A DNA stretch of 15,022 nt from Chloroflexia bacterium (lineage in GTDB: Bacteria > Chloroflexota > Chloroflexia > Thermomicrobiales > UBA6265): assembly GCA_030430125.1 (NCBI GenBank), contig JAUIGA010000033.1, positions 1 through 15,022 on the forward strand, given 5' to 3'. The notes beneath the pieces were generated by a model. It did not search any database and was not told the origin of the DNA. It worked only from the letters and a program-made list of their open reading frames with translations. How positions within the stretch are numbered: position 1 is the first letter of the stretch; each line of letters opens with the position of its first letter. This document shows, piece after piece, positions 1-7,130 of the stretch. Both the position numbers and the translations under genes were made by a program.

Positions 1-981
1 CACCGCCTCCCACACCTCATACGCCGCAATCGCGAGCACGGTGGCCAGCACCGACAACTCGAACCAGCTGCCGAGCAGCAACTCCGCCACATCGGCAGAG
101 GTCACCGCCGCGATGCCGGGATTGACAAGCCCCCAACCGCCGGTCACGACCAGTGCCAGCACGACCCAGGAGATCGACACCCCGATCTGCGCGGCGGCGA
201 CCCGAGCGGTCCAGAATCCGCCAACACACTGGACGAGACCAATCACAACATCCGCGGCGAGGAGTCCCAGCACGACCCATGGCACGACGTCCGGAATCGC
301 GGGATTAAAGAATGGCACCGTGCCGTCCACGGCGGCGCGGCCCTCATCCCCCAGATACATGTTGATGCCGTCCCGGTACACCTTCACCAGGATGAAACCG
401 ACGAACAGGGTGAATCCGACACCGGTCAGCGCGTCCCCTACGGAGATCTGCCGCTTGGGCGCTTCCGCCGGCAGATCGGCCACTGTCCACCGCGCCGCGC
501 CGCCATCCCCGAACAACCCAGCGGGCGTCTGGCTGGTACGCTCCATCACCGCAAACGCGACCGTCACCCAGAACACCATCTGGATCCCGATGAAGAATGC
601 ACTCACCGCCGTATCGAGCACCCCGTCGAGAATGCTGCCAACCGACTCGTCGCCCTGCATCACGTTCGACACGAAAACCGCGAGCGCCACAAAAGGCAAC
701 ACTCTCGTCAGCAGCGTCTTCAACAGCACGACGTAGGCGCCATAGTTCGATGGCCCGATGAGGTAGCGCTGGGCATCCCCGAACTGGCTGGCGAGCCGAC
801 GCGGATCGCCCAGCGCGTTGAGCGCCTGCTCGGCGGCGGCATCCTGCGACGCACCGTCGGCCACACGCGCGTCGACGAGCTCGTCGATCATGCCACGCAT
901 GTCACGTCCCGTATCGTCACGTGCCCCCTTCGGGACATCGGCAAGCGCCACATCGATGTAGCGGTCGACCAGCGAGGTCAT
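1..981 (-). CDS. HAAS/DUF1700-like multi-pass membrane protein, partial (3' end outside window)
   Basis: The frame is open for 327 codons from an ATG at 981 to the left edge with no stop, so the C-terminus is missing. Residues 1-70 are soluble and helical and match the prefix domain often found on membrane partners of PadR regulators (HAAS/DUF1700-like): an acidic helix with RDDTGRDMRGMIDELVDARV, then ALNALGDPRRLASQF. Six hydrophobic segments follow at about residues 83-105, 120-145, 184-203, 232-252, 264-284 and 303-322, so this is an inner-membrane protein. The start overlaps the PadR stop as ATGA, which implies translational coupling and one transcript. By family precedent the pair may be a membrane-stress or signalling module in which PadR controls the membrane partner. 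Substrate and activity are unknown; the family name is a pattern-based call. Confidence 0.75.
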   Translation of the reverse strand, partial: MTSLVDRYIDVALADVPKGARDDTGRDMRGMIDELVDARVADGASQDAAAEQALNALGDPRRLASQFGDAQRYLIGPSNYGAYVVLLKTLLTRVLPFVALAVFVSNVMQGDESVGSILDGVLDTAVSAFFIGIQMVFWVTVAFAVMERTSQTPAGLFGDGGAARWTVADLPAEAPKRQISVGDALTGVGFTLFVGFILVKVYRDGINMYLGDEGRAAVDGTVPFFNPAIPDVVPWVVLGLLAADVVIGLVQCVGGFWTARVAAAQIGVSISWVVLALVVTGGWGLVNPGIAAVTSADVAELLLGSWFELSVLATVLAIAAYEVWEAV

Positions 982-1325
982 CGTCGTTCTCCATTCGCCA
1001 GGAGGGGCGCCAGGCTCGCGTCGAGGCGAGACCATTCATCGGTCAGGATACGGAGGCACATCGTGCCGGCTTCGCTCACCTGGTAGTACTTCCGCGGTCG
1101 CTCTCCGCTGGTGTCCCAGGTGCTCGTGAGCAACCCCTGTTTCTCCAGCCGGCGCAGCAGCGGGTAGAGCGTATTTGCGTCAACTTCGACACCAGACCTC
1201 CCCAGCTCCTCCAGCAGCGCATATCCATACTCAGGTGATCGCAAGAGCGCCAGAGCAGCAACGACGACCGTGCCACGCCGGAGTTCTTGCAGGTGGGTCG
1301 CCACGATGGCGTCGTCGATCTCCAT
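978..1325 (-). CDS. PadR-family transcriptional repressor
   Basis: A 115-residue protein with the PadR winged helix: GYALLEEL near residues 28-35, then the recognition region VDANTLYPLLRRLEKQGLL and the wing with SGERPRKYYQVSEAG. A short C-terminal helix for dimerisation follows (LRILTDEWSRLDASLAPLL). This is the short PadR type, which normally binds a palindrome in its own promoter and controls the adjacent membrane gene. The frame extends 14 codons further upstream, but those codons contain the -35 and -10 elements. I therefore start at MEIDDAIV, whose ATG lies 6 nt after the -10, giving a leaderless message. The last 4 nt overlap the next gene (ATGA), so the two are co-transcribed and probably translationally coupled. 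The ligand is not predictable from sequence. Confidence 0.9.
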   Translation of the reverse strand: MEIDDAIVATHLQELRRGTVVVAALALLRSPEYGYALLEELGRSGVEVDANTLYPLLRRLEKQGLLTSTWDTSGERPRKYYQVSEAGTMCLRILTDEWSRLDASLAPLLANGERR

Positions 1326-1361
1326 ACTCACACTATAGTGTGTTTCACACATCATTGTCAA
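1326..1361 (-). promoter_or_regulatory. Promoter of the padR-membrane protein operon, predicted leaderless
   Basis: On the minus strand there is a perfect -35 TTGACA (1356-1361), an 18-nt spacer, -10 TATAGT (1332-1337), 6 nt, and then the ATG at 1325. Transcription would start at or within a base of the start codon, so no Shine-Dalgarno is needed, and none of good quality is present. The position is inference from the hexamer match; no start-site data are available. Confidence 0.7.
1329..1342. promoter_or_regulatory. Perfect palindromic operator overlapping the padR -10 box
   Basis: CACACTATAGTGTG is a perfect 14-bp palindrome that completely covers the -10 hexamer of the padR promoter. A regulator bound here would block RNA polymerase, and PadR proteins commonly autorepress this way. 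A second imperfect repeat, AGTA-TAG-TACT at 1368-1378, lies just upstream of the -35 and could be a second, weaker site. Binding by the adjacent PadR is inferred. Confidence 0.65.
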
Positions 1362-1664
1362 CGCCATAGTATAGTACTGATTCGACCAGTCTCGACCGAC
1401 ATCCAGAGAGACTCTCTGGTCTGCTTGCGTGGCGACTGTTCAGCGTCGATATCGCTCCTGCCGGGCGTTGGTCCCAAGGATGACAAACTCATCCGGAGAT
1501 CATCGTTCGTCTCGGTTTGCGCGCCTGGTACCAGGTCCGGATGGTGGTTCCTCAAGCTGCAATCGTTTCTGGTATTAGCCGCCGCTTGCCAGACGCCACC
1601 TTGAAAGCGATCTCCCCGCTGACCTCAAGACCAGGTGATGATCGGGAATTGCCCCTCGGAGGTA
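1362..1664. other. Intergenic region without a convincing gene
   Basis: About 300 bp lie between the padR promoter and the stop of the next minus-strand gene. I see no supported ORF, no tRNA and no U-tracted hairpin. The only symmetric element is the 12-bp palindrome CCTGGTACCAGG at 1524-1535, of unknown role. Overlapping ORFs through this stretch lack start signals and family features. Confidence 0.5.
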
Positions 1665-2336
1665 TCAGCTCCCCGTCAGATCCTTGTCTTCCATCTCCCA
1701 GGCATGATCCATGGTGTGATAGGCGGTATGCCGGATCAGGAACGTCAACGGCCAGGTTCGCGCCGCCTTCCCCTCGGCGTGGAATATCCGGATGGCGGCA
1801 AGATAGGCATCGCGATGCGCGGCAATCTCCACCTCCGAGAAGCCAGCGTCCTCGGGAGCCCGCAGACCGAGCTTCTTTGCCCAATCGCGCTCGGCGACGA
1901 TCGTATGCCGCACGATATGATCGCGATCACGTCCACCACCGCGTGGCCCCTTGCGCAACTCGGACGACACCCGCGCCCGCACGTCGTCGAAATACGACCA
2001 GCACGCCTGCACCAGCGACAGTTGCCGCTCGAGATCGTCACGCGACAGCTCCTGCCGGTCGATGTCGGAGAACGCGAACGAGATGCCCCAGAAGTCGGTG
2101 GAGCCGACGCCCGGATATCGTTCGACTACATCGAGCGACGCAACACCATCGAACTCGCCTGCCATCCCGGCACGCTCGGCCACACCCAGATAGCGTGGTA
2201 CGTACTCGGACAGGCGTTCGAGCGCCCCCTCCTCCGTCTTCGCGCCGCGAGAGAGACCCGGCCAGTCCCAGGCAGTCGCCACGGCCTTCTTGCCCTTTGG
2301 ACCAAGCTCAACGATCACCCGAATGCCGTGCATCAT
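1665..2336 (-). CDS. HicB-like/DinB-like fold protein, tandem paralogue 2
   Basis: A 223-residue protein of unproven function. Residues 5-50 (RVIVELGPKGKKAVATAWDW, then PGLSRGAKTEEGALERLSEY) look like the HicB-type alpha/beta fold: two strands, a WPG turn and a helix. Residues 100-223 are helical and carry spaced histidines, H144 in HIVRHTIVAER and H207/H211 in HTMDHAWEMED. This is the H...HxxxH arrangement of DinB/YfiT metal-binding bundles. The ATG at 2336 is used because GGAGG sits 7 nt upstream and ATGA overlaps the stop of the upstream paralogue; the longer frame to 2396 would lie inside that gene. The two proteins have the same length and share ELRKGPRGGGR and DHAWEMEDKDLTG almost unchanged, so they are tandem duplicates, probably translationally coupled. 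DinB-like bundles include thiol-dependent transferases, but no reaction can be assigned here. Confidence 0.75.
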   Translation of the reverse strand: MMHGIRVIVELGPKGKKAVATAWDWPGLSRGAKTEEGALERLSEYVPRYLGVAERAGMAGEFDGVASLDVVERYPGVGSTDFWGISFAFSDIDRQELSRDDLERQLSLVQACWSYFDDVRARVSSELRKGPRGGGRDRDHIVRHTIVAERDWAKKLGLRAPEDAGFSEVEIAAHRDAYLAAIRIFHAEGKAARTWPLTFLIRHTAYHTMDHAWEMEDKDLTGS

Positions 2337-3004
2337 GCTTCCTCCCCGGTCAGGTCCTTGTCCTCCATTTCCCAGGCGTGATCGAGCACGTGCCATGCCG
2401 CGCGTCGGATAAAGTAGCGGGCGGGCCAGCCGTTGGGTCTGCCCGGTTCACCGTCGCGCAGCAACGGGAGAGCGGCAAATATCGCCTCGCGATGCGCCTG
2501 GACGGCTCCGGAATCGAACGAGTCGAACGGCGGCGTGCGCACACCGATCATTCGGCCATACCCACGATCCGCCTGCACGACGTGTTCGATGATCTTGTCC
2601 CGGTTGCGTCCGCCGCCCCGCGGTCCCTTCCGCAGCTCGGCGGAAACCGTCGCGGCAACAGCATCGAACACGCTCCAGGTCGCACGGAGCAACTCGACCT
2701 GACGCTCGCACTCCGCCTCCGTCATCAACTCGTGATCCGCCGCGGCAACACGATCCGGGACGCCAAAATCTGTCACACCGGAGCCTTTGAGACGCTCAAT
2801 CACCTCGAAACGGTCCGGCAACTGCTCGTCGCCGGCGATCGCCGCGACCTGCCGGTATCGCTCCTCGTATTCGCTCAGGGTCCGTAGAGCGTCCGGCTCG
2901 GTCTTTCCGGATCGGCTCCAGCCGGGCCAGTCCAGCGCCGAGGCAAACACCTTCTTCCTCCCGCTCTCGATCACCACCCTGTTTCGCGCTTGCATCGCTG
3001 TCAC
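2333..3004 (-). CDS. HicB-like/DinB-like fold protein, tandem paralogue 1
   Basis: A 223-residue protein if the GTG at 3004 is used; an ATG three codons in (2995) is an equally plausible start and neither has a strong Shine-Dalgarno. The N-terminus (VVIESGRKKVFASALDWPGW, then SRSGKTEPDALRTLSEY) is the HicB-like part. The C-terminal half is helical, with H141 (IIEHVVQADR) and H205/H209 (HVLDHAWEMED) in the DinB/YfiT metal-ligand pattern. It is the first gene of a two-gene unit and overlaps its paralogue by 4 nt. The two differ most in the loop after the N-terminal domain and around residues 155-190, so they have probably diverged in substrate. It reads in the same direction as dnaK, but the dnaK terminator lies between them, so a separate promoter is expected. 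I could not find a convincing one in 3005-3090. Confidence 0.75.
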   Translation of the reverse strand: MTAMQARNRVVIESGRKKVFASALDWPGWSRSGKTEPDALRTLSEYEERYRQVAAIAGDEQLPDRFEVIERLKGSGVTDFGVPDRVAAADHELMTEAECERQVELLRATWSVFDAVAATVSAELRKGPRGGGRNRDKIIEHVVQADRGYGRMIGVRTPPFDSFDSGAVQAHREAIFAALPLLRDGEPGRPNGWPARYFIRRAAWHVLDHAWEMEDKDLTGEEA

Positions 3005-3092
3005 GTCCCATCACTGCTCAACTGTTGCGTCGCGTCCAGTATGCGACACTGTCCGTACAACCTATGTCCGCATTGGATGCCATTCGGGAACA

Positions 3093-3125
3093 AGAAAACG
3101 AGCGGGGGAACGATCCCCCGCTCGT
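3093..3125 (-). terminator. Intrinsic terminator of the hrcA-grpE-dnaK operon
   Basis: A 12-bp perfect stem (3098-3109 with 3114-3125, arms ACGAGCGGGGGA and TCCCCCGCTCGT) closes a 4-nt loop. On the minus strand it is followed by TTTTCTTGTT. It lies about 30 nt past the dnaK stop, so the operon should end here, without dnaJ. Confidence 0.9.
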
Positions 3126-3153
3126 CTTGGCGATGCTGCACGTGGTGTGGAGG

Positions 3154-5091
3154 CTACTTGTCTTCGGGAACCTCTCGGAACTCGCCTTCGACGGTCGCCT
3201 CGTCGTCCGCCGTGGAGGCGCCGGCGCCGGCCGTCTCACCATCCTGCGCGAACCCATCGGCCCCCGCGGCGCCGTCCGCTCCCGCGGCCTCGTACATCGA
3301 CTGGCCAACCGCGGAGAGCGCCACCATCAGCTCCTGATGACCGGTCTTGATGCGCTCGGCGTTCTCGCGGTCGTTCTCGAGCACATCCTTCATCTGCTGG
3401 ATCTTGTTCTCGAGGTCGGCCTTCTTCTCGCTGTCGACCTTGTCGCCATACTCCTCAAGCGTCTTTTCCGCCTGGAAGACAAGGCTCTCCGCCTCGTTGC
3501 GCGTCTGGATCACCTCGCGCCGCAGCTTGTCCTCCTCGGCGTGCGACTCGGCCTCGTTGACCATGCGCTGCACCTCATCCTCGGAGAGACCCGACGACCC
3601 GGTGATGGTGATCTTCTGCTCCTTGCCCGTCGCCTGGTCCTTCGCGGCAACGTTGAGGATGCCGTTCGCGTCGATATCGAACGTCACCTCGATCTTCGGC
3701 ATGCCTCGTGGCGCCGGCGGAATGCCATCGAGGATGAACCGGCCGAGGCTCTTGTTGTCAGCCGACATCGGGCGCTCGCCCTGGAGCACATTGATCTCCA
3801 CCTGCGGCTGGTTGTCCGACGCGGTCGTGAACGTCTGGCTCTTGCGCGCCGGAATCGTCGTGTTGCGCTCGATCAGCGGCGTTGCGACACCACCGAGGGT
3901 CTCGATGGAGAGGGTCAGCGGCGTGACATCCAGCAGGAGGATGTCCTTGACGTCGCCGCCGAGCACGCCACCCTGGATCGCCGCGCCGATGGCGACAACC
4001 TCATCGGGATTGATGCCCTTGTGCGGCTCCTTGCCGAAGAAGTCCTTGACCTTGCGCTGCACCGACGGCATGCGCGTCATGCCACCGACCAGCAGCGTCT
4101 CATCGACATCGCTCCGGCTCACACCGGCGTCCTTGAGCGCCGCTTCCATCGGCGGCACCGTGCGGTCGACCAGGCCACCCACCAGCGACTCGAGCTTCGA
4201 TCGGCTGAGCCCGACATTCAGGTGCTTCGGACCGCTGGCATCGGCGGTGATGAACGGCAGGTTGACATCGGTCTGCTGCGTGCTCGAGAGCTCGATCTTG
4301 GCCTTCTCGGCGGCTTCCTTCAGCCGCTGAAGAGCCATGCGGTCGCTGCGGAGGTCGATGCCCTCCTGCTTCTTGAACTCGTCGGCCAGCCAGTCGATGA
4401 TCACCTGGTCGAAGTCGTCGCCACCAAGGTGCGTGTCGCCGTTGGTGGCCATCACCTGGAAGACACCTTCGGACAGGTCGAGGATCGAGATATCGTAGGT
4501 TCCGCCGCCCAGGTCGTAGACGGCGACCTTCTCGTCTTCCTTCTTGTCGAGACCGTAGGCGAGCGACGACGCGGTCGGTTCGTTGATGATGCGCAGCACT
4601 TCGAGACCGGCGATGCGGCCGGCGTCCTTGGTCGCGTCACGCTGGGCGTTGTCGAAGTACGCCGGAACGGTGATCACGGCCTTGTCGACGGTGTCGCCAA
4701 GATACGCCTCGGCGTCGGCCTTCAGCTTTTGCAGGATCATCGCGGAGAGTTCCTGCGGGCTGTACCATTTCTCGCCCATCTTCACCTGGACGTCACCGTT
4801 GTCGGCCTTCTTCAGCTGATAGGGAACCAGCTTCTGGTCCTCTTCGACCTCGTGGTCCTCGAACTTGCGTCCCATGAACCGCTTGATCGAGAAGACCGTG
4901 TTCTCTGGGTTGGTCACGGCCTGCCGGCGGGCAAAACGCCCCACCAGGCGCTCACCGCTGCTCGTCACGGCGACGACTGACGGAGTGATTCGCTCGCCTT
5001 CCGCGTTCGGAATCACAACCGGCTCGCCGCCTTCGATGGTGGCCATCACCGAGTTGGTGGTACCGAGGTCAATGCCAATGGTTCGTGCCAT
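3154..5091 (-). CDS. dnaK: Molecular chaperone DnaK (Hsp70)
   Basis: A 645-residue cytosolic ATP-dependent chaperone that binds exposed hydrophobic peptides. It cycles with GrpE and a J-protein. The nucleotide-binding domain shows phosphate loop 1 IGIDLGTTNSVMA (residues 4-16), NEPTASSLAYGLDK, phosphate loop 2 VYDLGGGTYDISIL (Tyr where many Hsp70s have Phe) and the adenosine motif VGGMTRMPSVQ. The linker region DVKDILLLDVTPLTLSIE leads into the substrate-binding domain (NTTIPARKSQTFTTASDNQ), and the lid ends in an acidic tail EGEFREVPEDK. The stretch between the lobe I helices (RKFEDHEVEEDQKLVPYQLK, then ADNGDVQVKMGEKW) is present, the longer form typical of diderms rather than Firmicutes and Actinobacteria. 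The start is ATG 5091, with AAGGAG 10 nt upstream; the frame runs 18 codons further upstream without family similarity. It is the last gene of the CIRCE operon. Confidence 0.98.
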   Translation of the reverse strand: MARTIGIDLGTTNSVMATIEGGEPVVIPNAEGERITPSVVAVTSSGERLVGRFARRQAVTNPENTVFSIKRFMGRKFEDHEVEEDQKLVPYQLKKADNGDVQVKMGEKWYSPQELSAMILQKLKADAEAYLGDTVDKAVITVPAYFDNAQRDATKDAGRIAGLEVLRIINEPTASSLAYGLDKKEDEKVAVYDLGGGTYDISILDLSEGVFQVMATNGDTHLGGDDFDQVIIDWLADEFKKQEGIDLRSDRMALQRLKEAAEKAKIELSSTQQTDVNLPFITADASGPKHLNVGLSRSKLESLVGGLVDRTVPPMEAALKDAGVSRSDVDETLLVGGMTRMPSVQRKVKDFFGKEPHKGINPDEVVAIGAAIQGGVLGGDVKDILLLDVTPLTLSIETLGGVATPLIERNTTIPARKSQTFTTASDNQPQVEINVLQGERPMSADNKSLGRFILDGIPPAPRGMPKIEVTFDIDANGILNVAAKDQATGKEQKITITGSSGLSEDEVQRMVNEAESHAEEDKLRREVIQTRNEAESLVFQAEKTLEEYGDKVDSEKKADLENKIQQMKDVLENDRENAERIKTGHQELMVALSAVGQSMYEAAGADGAAGADGFAQDGETAGAGASTADDEATVEGEFREVPEDK

Positions 5092-5218
5092 CGTCAGGTT
5101 ACTCCTTGCAGTGTCGTGTGGTGCCGAGCGGCACCGATTCAGCATGAATGGCGCTCAAGGGTTCGGGAGTCGACTCGCGTCCGGGCGCCGGCGGCGGAGT
5201 CGCGTGCAGTCTGTCGTG

Positions 5219-5803
5219 TCAGTCGTCCGCCGGTGCGGGATCGCCGGTGCGCACCATGGCGGGCCGAATCAGCATCTCGCCAATGGCGTAGCCCTTTTGA
5301 TACACCTCGACGACCGTGGCCCCGGTCGAGCCCGGATCTGTCGCCACCGCCTCGTGCTGCGACGGATCGAACGCCTCGCCAACCGGATCGAGGATCTTCG
5401 CATCGGCCCGTTCGAGGATGCCCCGGAACTTGGTGTCGATCATCTCCAGACCGGCCGCCCAGCCCTGGGAACGCTCGTCCTCGGGAATCAATGCCAGCGC
5501 GCGCTCGAAATCGTCGATGACCGGCAGGAATTGCGCGATGACATCCTTCCGGACCATCGGCACAAGCTGCGCGCGTTCCTGTTCAGTGCGGCGCCGGAAG
5601 TTCGCGAACTCGGCGACAGAGCGCTGGAGCTGATCGAGATAGGAATCCCGCTCGGCTTGCAGCGTTTCCAGGTCGGGCATCTCGCCCGCCATCGTGTCCA
5701 CGTCCGCTTCCTCGTTTTCGTCCGGCTCCTGCTCCGCACCATCTGGTGCTTCGTCGATCACCCGCCGGTCCTGCTCGTTCTGTTGCGTCACATCGTTCTC
5801 CAT
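5219..5803 (-). CDS. grpE: Nucleotide exchange factor GrpE
   Basis: A 194-residue cytosolic co-chaperone that accelerates ADP release from DnaK. Residues 1-45 are acidic and disordered. Residues 45-80 form the long dimer helix (LQAERDSYLDQLQRSVAEFA, then NFRRRTEQERAQ), followed by the four-helix region (FLPVIDDFERALALIP, GLEMIDTKFRGILERADAK). The C-terminal beta domain has the signature FDPSQHEAVATDP...VVEVYQKGYAIGEMLIRPAMV. Length and motif order are normal. The start ATG has only a weak upstream GGTGG. It lies 67 bp after hrcA and 127 bp before dnaK with no terminator in either gap, so it is read from the CIRCE promoter. Confidence 0.97.
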   Translation of the reverse strand: MENDVTQQNEQDRRVIDEAPDGAEQEPDENEEADVDTMAGEMPDLETLQAERDSYLDQLQRSVAEFANFRRRTEQERAQLVPMVRKDVIAQFLPVIDDFERALALIPEDERSQGWAAGLEMIDTKFRGILERADAKILDPVGEAFDPSQHEAVATDPGSTGATVVEVYQKGYAIGEMLIRPAMVRTGDPAPADD

Positions 5804-5870
5804 TCGCCACCACGCTCACTGCTGCGAAGCGCGAGGTGGATGCGAATGCGCCATCCCGGGCCGTCCCGGA

Positions 5871-6917
5871 TCAGGCCGAATACAAATCTTCCATCAGGTC
5901 GCTCATCAGTCGCGCCATGTACCGTACCGAAGAGATCGATCGCCAGTAGGACATGCGTGTCGGTCCCAGCACCCCCAGGATGCCGGTGACTTCGCCGTCG
6001 ATCCCGTAGCTGGCCATCACCACACCGAATCGACGCAGGGCGTCGGCGGGATTCTCGTCGCCGATGAACACCTGTACGTCGTCGCCGCTGGTCAGCGCGG
6101 GCAGCACGGCGCTCAGCAACGTGCCGCCGCGAAGCAGCTCCAGCACGTATTGCGCGTCCGCCCCGGCGAACTCCGGCTCGCCAAGGATGTTCTCGATTCC
6201 GGAATGCCGAACCTGCGTCCGGTCGACGGAATCGAGACCGCGCAGCCCGGTCACGACGTGCTCGAGCACCCACGCCATCACCTCGGATGTGCCGGGAATG
6301 CGCTCGGCAATCTCATCCGAGCTCAGCCCGCGGATGCGGGGCACCAGCGTATCGGCGACGCGACTCAGCTGTACCTGATCGTGCACGGTGGGCAGGTGCA
6401 GCATCATCTGCCGCACCGCGCTCTCCTGCGTCACCAGGATCAACAGGGCCAATTGCGGCTGCAGCGAGATGAGCTCGAAATGCCGCAATCTCGCCACCAC
6501 CGTGCGCGGCGCGGTGACGATCGAAACCGTCCCGGCAGTCTCGGCGAGCACCGACGCGGCAAATTCGACCCACTGGTCGAGCTGCACCTCCACCTGGCGA
6601 AACTGGTGCCGGATCATGATCTGATCCCCAGAGGGCAGCTCCGGCGACCCCATCAGGTGATGCACGAAGTAGCGATACCCGTGGTCGGTCGGCACGCGAC
6701 CGCCGGAGGTATGCAGCTGCTGCACGAACCCGAGCAGCTCCAGCTCGGCCATCTCGTTTCGGATCGTCGCCGGGGACACCCCGACGTTGTAGCGCTCGGT
6801 GAGCGTCTTCGATCCGACCGGTCGACCGGACGCAACGTACTCCTGCACGATCAGCTTGAGAATGCTCTGCTGACGCGCGGTGATACGTTCGCGTGGCATG
6901 GACGTCATTTCCGCCAT
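5871..6917 (-). CDS. hrcA: Heat-inducible transcription repressor HrcA
   Basis: A 348-residue repressor that binds CIRCE and shuts off chaperone genes when it is correctly folded. The N-terminal winged helix spans roughly residues 8-85 (ITARQQSILKLIVQEYVASG, PVGSKTLTERYNVGVSPATI, RNEMAELELLGFV, TSGGRVPTDHGYRYFV). The C-terminal HrcA/GAF-like dimer domain ends in VLGPTRMSYWRSISSVRYMA. The start is ATG 6917, with AGGAG 8 nt upstream; a GTG at 6935 in the same frame would overlap the ribosome-binding site. CIRCE lies in the leader about 22 nt upstream of the start, so the gene is autoregulated. It is first in the operon, followed by grpE and dnaK. No missing residues or breaks are seen. Confidence 0.98.
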   Translation of the reverse strand: MAEMTSMPRERITARQQSILKLIVQEYVASGRPVGSKTLTERYNVGVSPATIRNEMAELELLGFVQQLHTSGGRVPTDHGYRYFVHHLMGSPELPSGDQIMIRHQFRQVEVQLDQWVEFAASVLAETAGTVSIVTAPRTVVARLRHFELISLQPQLALLILVTQESAVRQMMLHLPTVHDQVQLSRVADTLVPRIRGLSSDEIAERIPGTSEVMAWVLEHVVTGLRGLDSVDRTQVRHSGIENILGEPEFAGADAQYVLELLRGGTLLSAVLPALTSGDDVQVFIGDENPADALRRFGVVMASYGIDGEVTGILGVLGPTRMSYWRSISSVRYMARLMSDLMEDLYSA

Positions 6918-6939
6918 GTTCCGGTCTCCTGGCACTTGA

Positions 6940-6966
6940 TTAGCACTCTCTCAACGGGAGTGCTAA
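6940..6966 (-). promoter_or_regulatory. CIRCE operator
   Basis: A perfect inverted repeat TTAGCACTC-N9-GAGTGCTAA lies between the promoter and the hrcA start. This is the consensus binding site of HrcA and establishes heat-shock control of the operon. Its position just downstream of the -10 is usual. Confidence 0.98.
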
Positions 6967-6974
6967 CTCACGAG

Positions 6975-7004
6975 AGGATAGCAAGTTGATGCGGTCCCTG
7001 TCAA
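6975..7004 (-). promoter_or_regulatory. Promoter of hrcA-grpE-dnaK
   Basis: On the minus strand there is -35 TTGACA (6999-7004), an 18-nt spacer and -10 TATCCT (6975-6980). CIRCE begins 8 nt downstream, so transcription starts at its edge and bound HrcA would block initiation. The hexamers fit a housekeeping sigma-70 type promoter, so control comes from HrcA rather than from an alternative sigma factor. Confidence 0.85.
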
Positions 7005-7130
7005 GGTGAATTCATGACAGTTTCCGTGATTCCTGCCCGGCTCCGCGGTCCATCCCCACCCATTCCAGGGTACCCGCGAGTGCATCGTCGACAGGAGTTC
7101 TCCGCGCACGCCGGAAGGCCGGATGTGTGG

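Noticed and set aside
41..736. 231-codon plus-strand ORF at the left end
   Set aside because: It is a shadow antisense to the membrane protein; the translation is Thr/Ser/Pro-rich with no domain, while the minus strand has clear transmembrane segments and a coupled start.
1517..2887. 456-codon plus-strand ORF
   Set aside because: It covers the antisense of the two paralogous minus-strand genes and is Arg/Pro-rich with no motif.
3055..3060. TTGTAC (minus strand) as a -35 for the paralogue pair
   Set aside because: The only -10-like hexamer (CATACT) is 11 nt away, too close for a sigma-70 promoter.
3025..4980. 651-codon plus-strand ORF opposite dnaK
   Set aside because: It is an antisense frame of a highly biased high-GC gene. 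DnaK on the minus strand is unambiguous, and the plus product is a Leu/Arg/Asp-rich composition artefact.
5092..5218. Possible small gene or second promoter between grpE and dnaK
   Set aside because: The 127-bp gap has only short GC-rich symmetric pieces (AGTCGACT), no second CIRCE and no ORF with a start signal.
5694..6989. 431-codon plus-strand ORF opposite grpE/hrcA
   Set aside because: It is antisense to hrcA, whose winged helix and CIRCE are certain; the product is His/Gln/Arg-rich and featureless.
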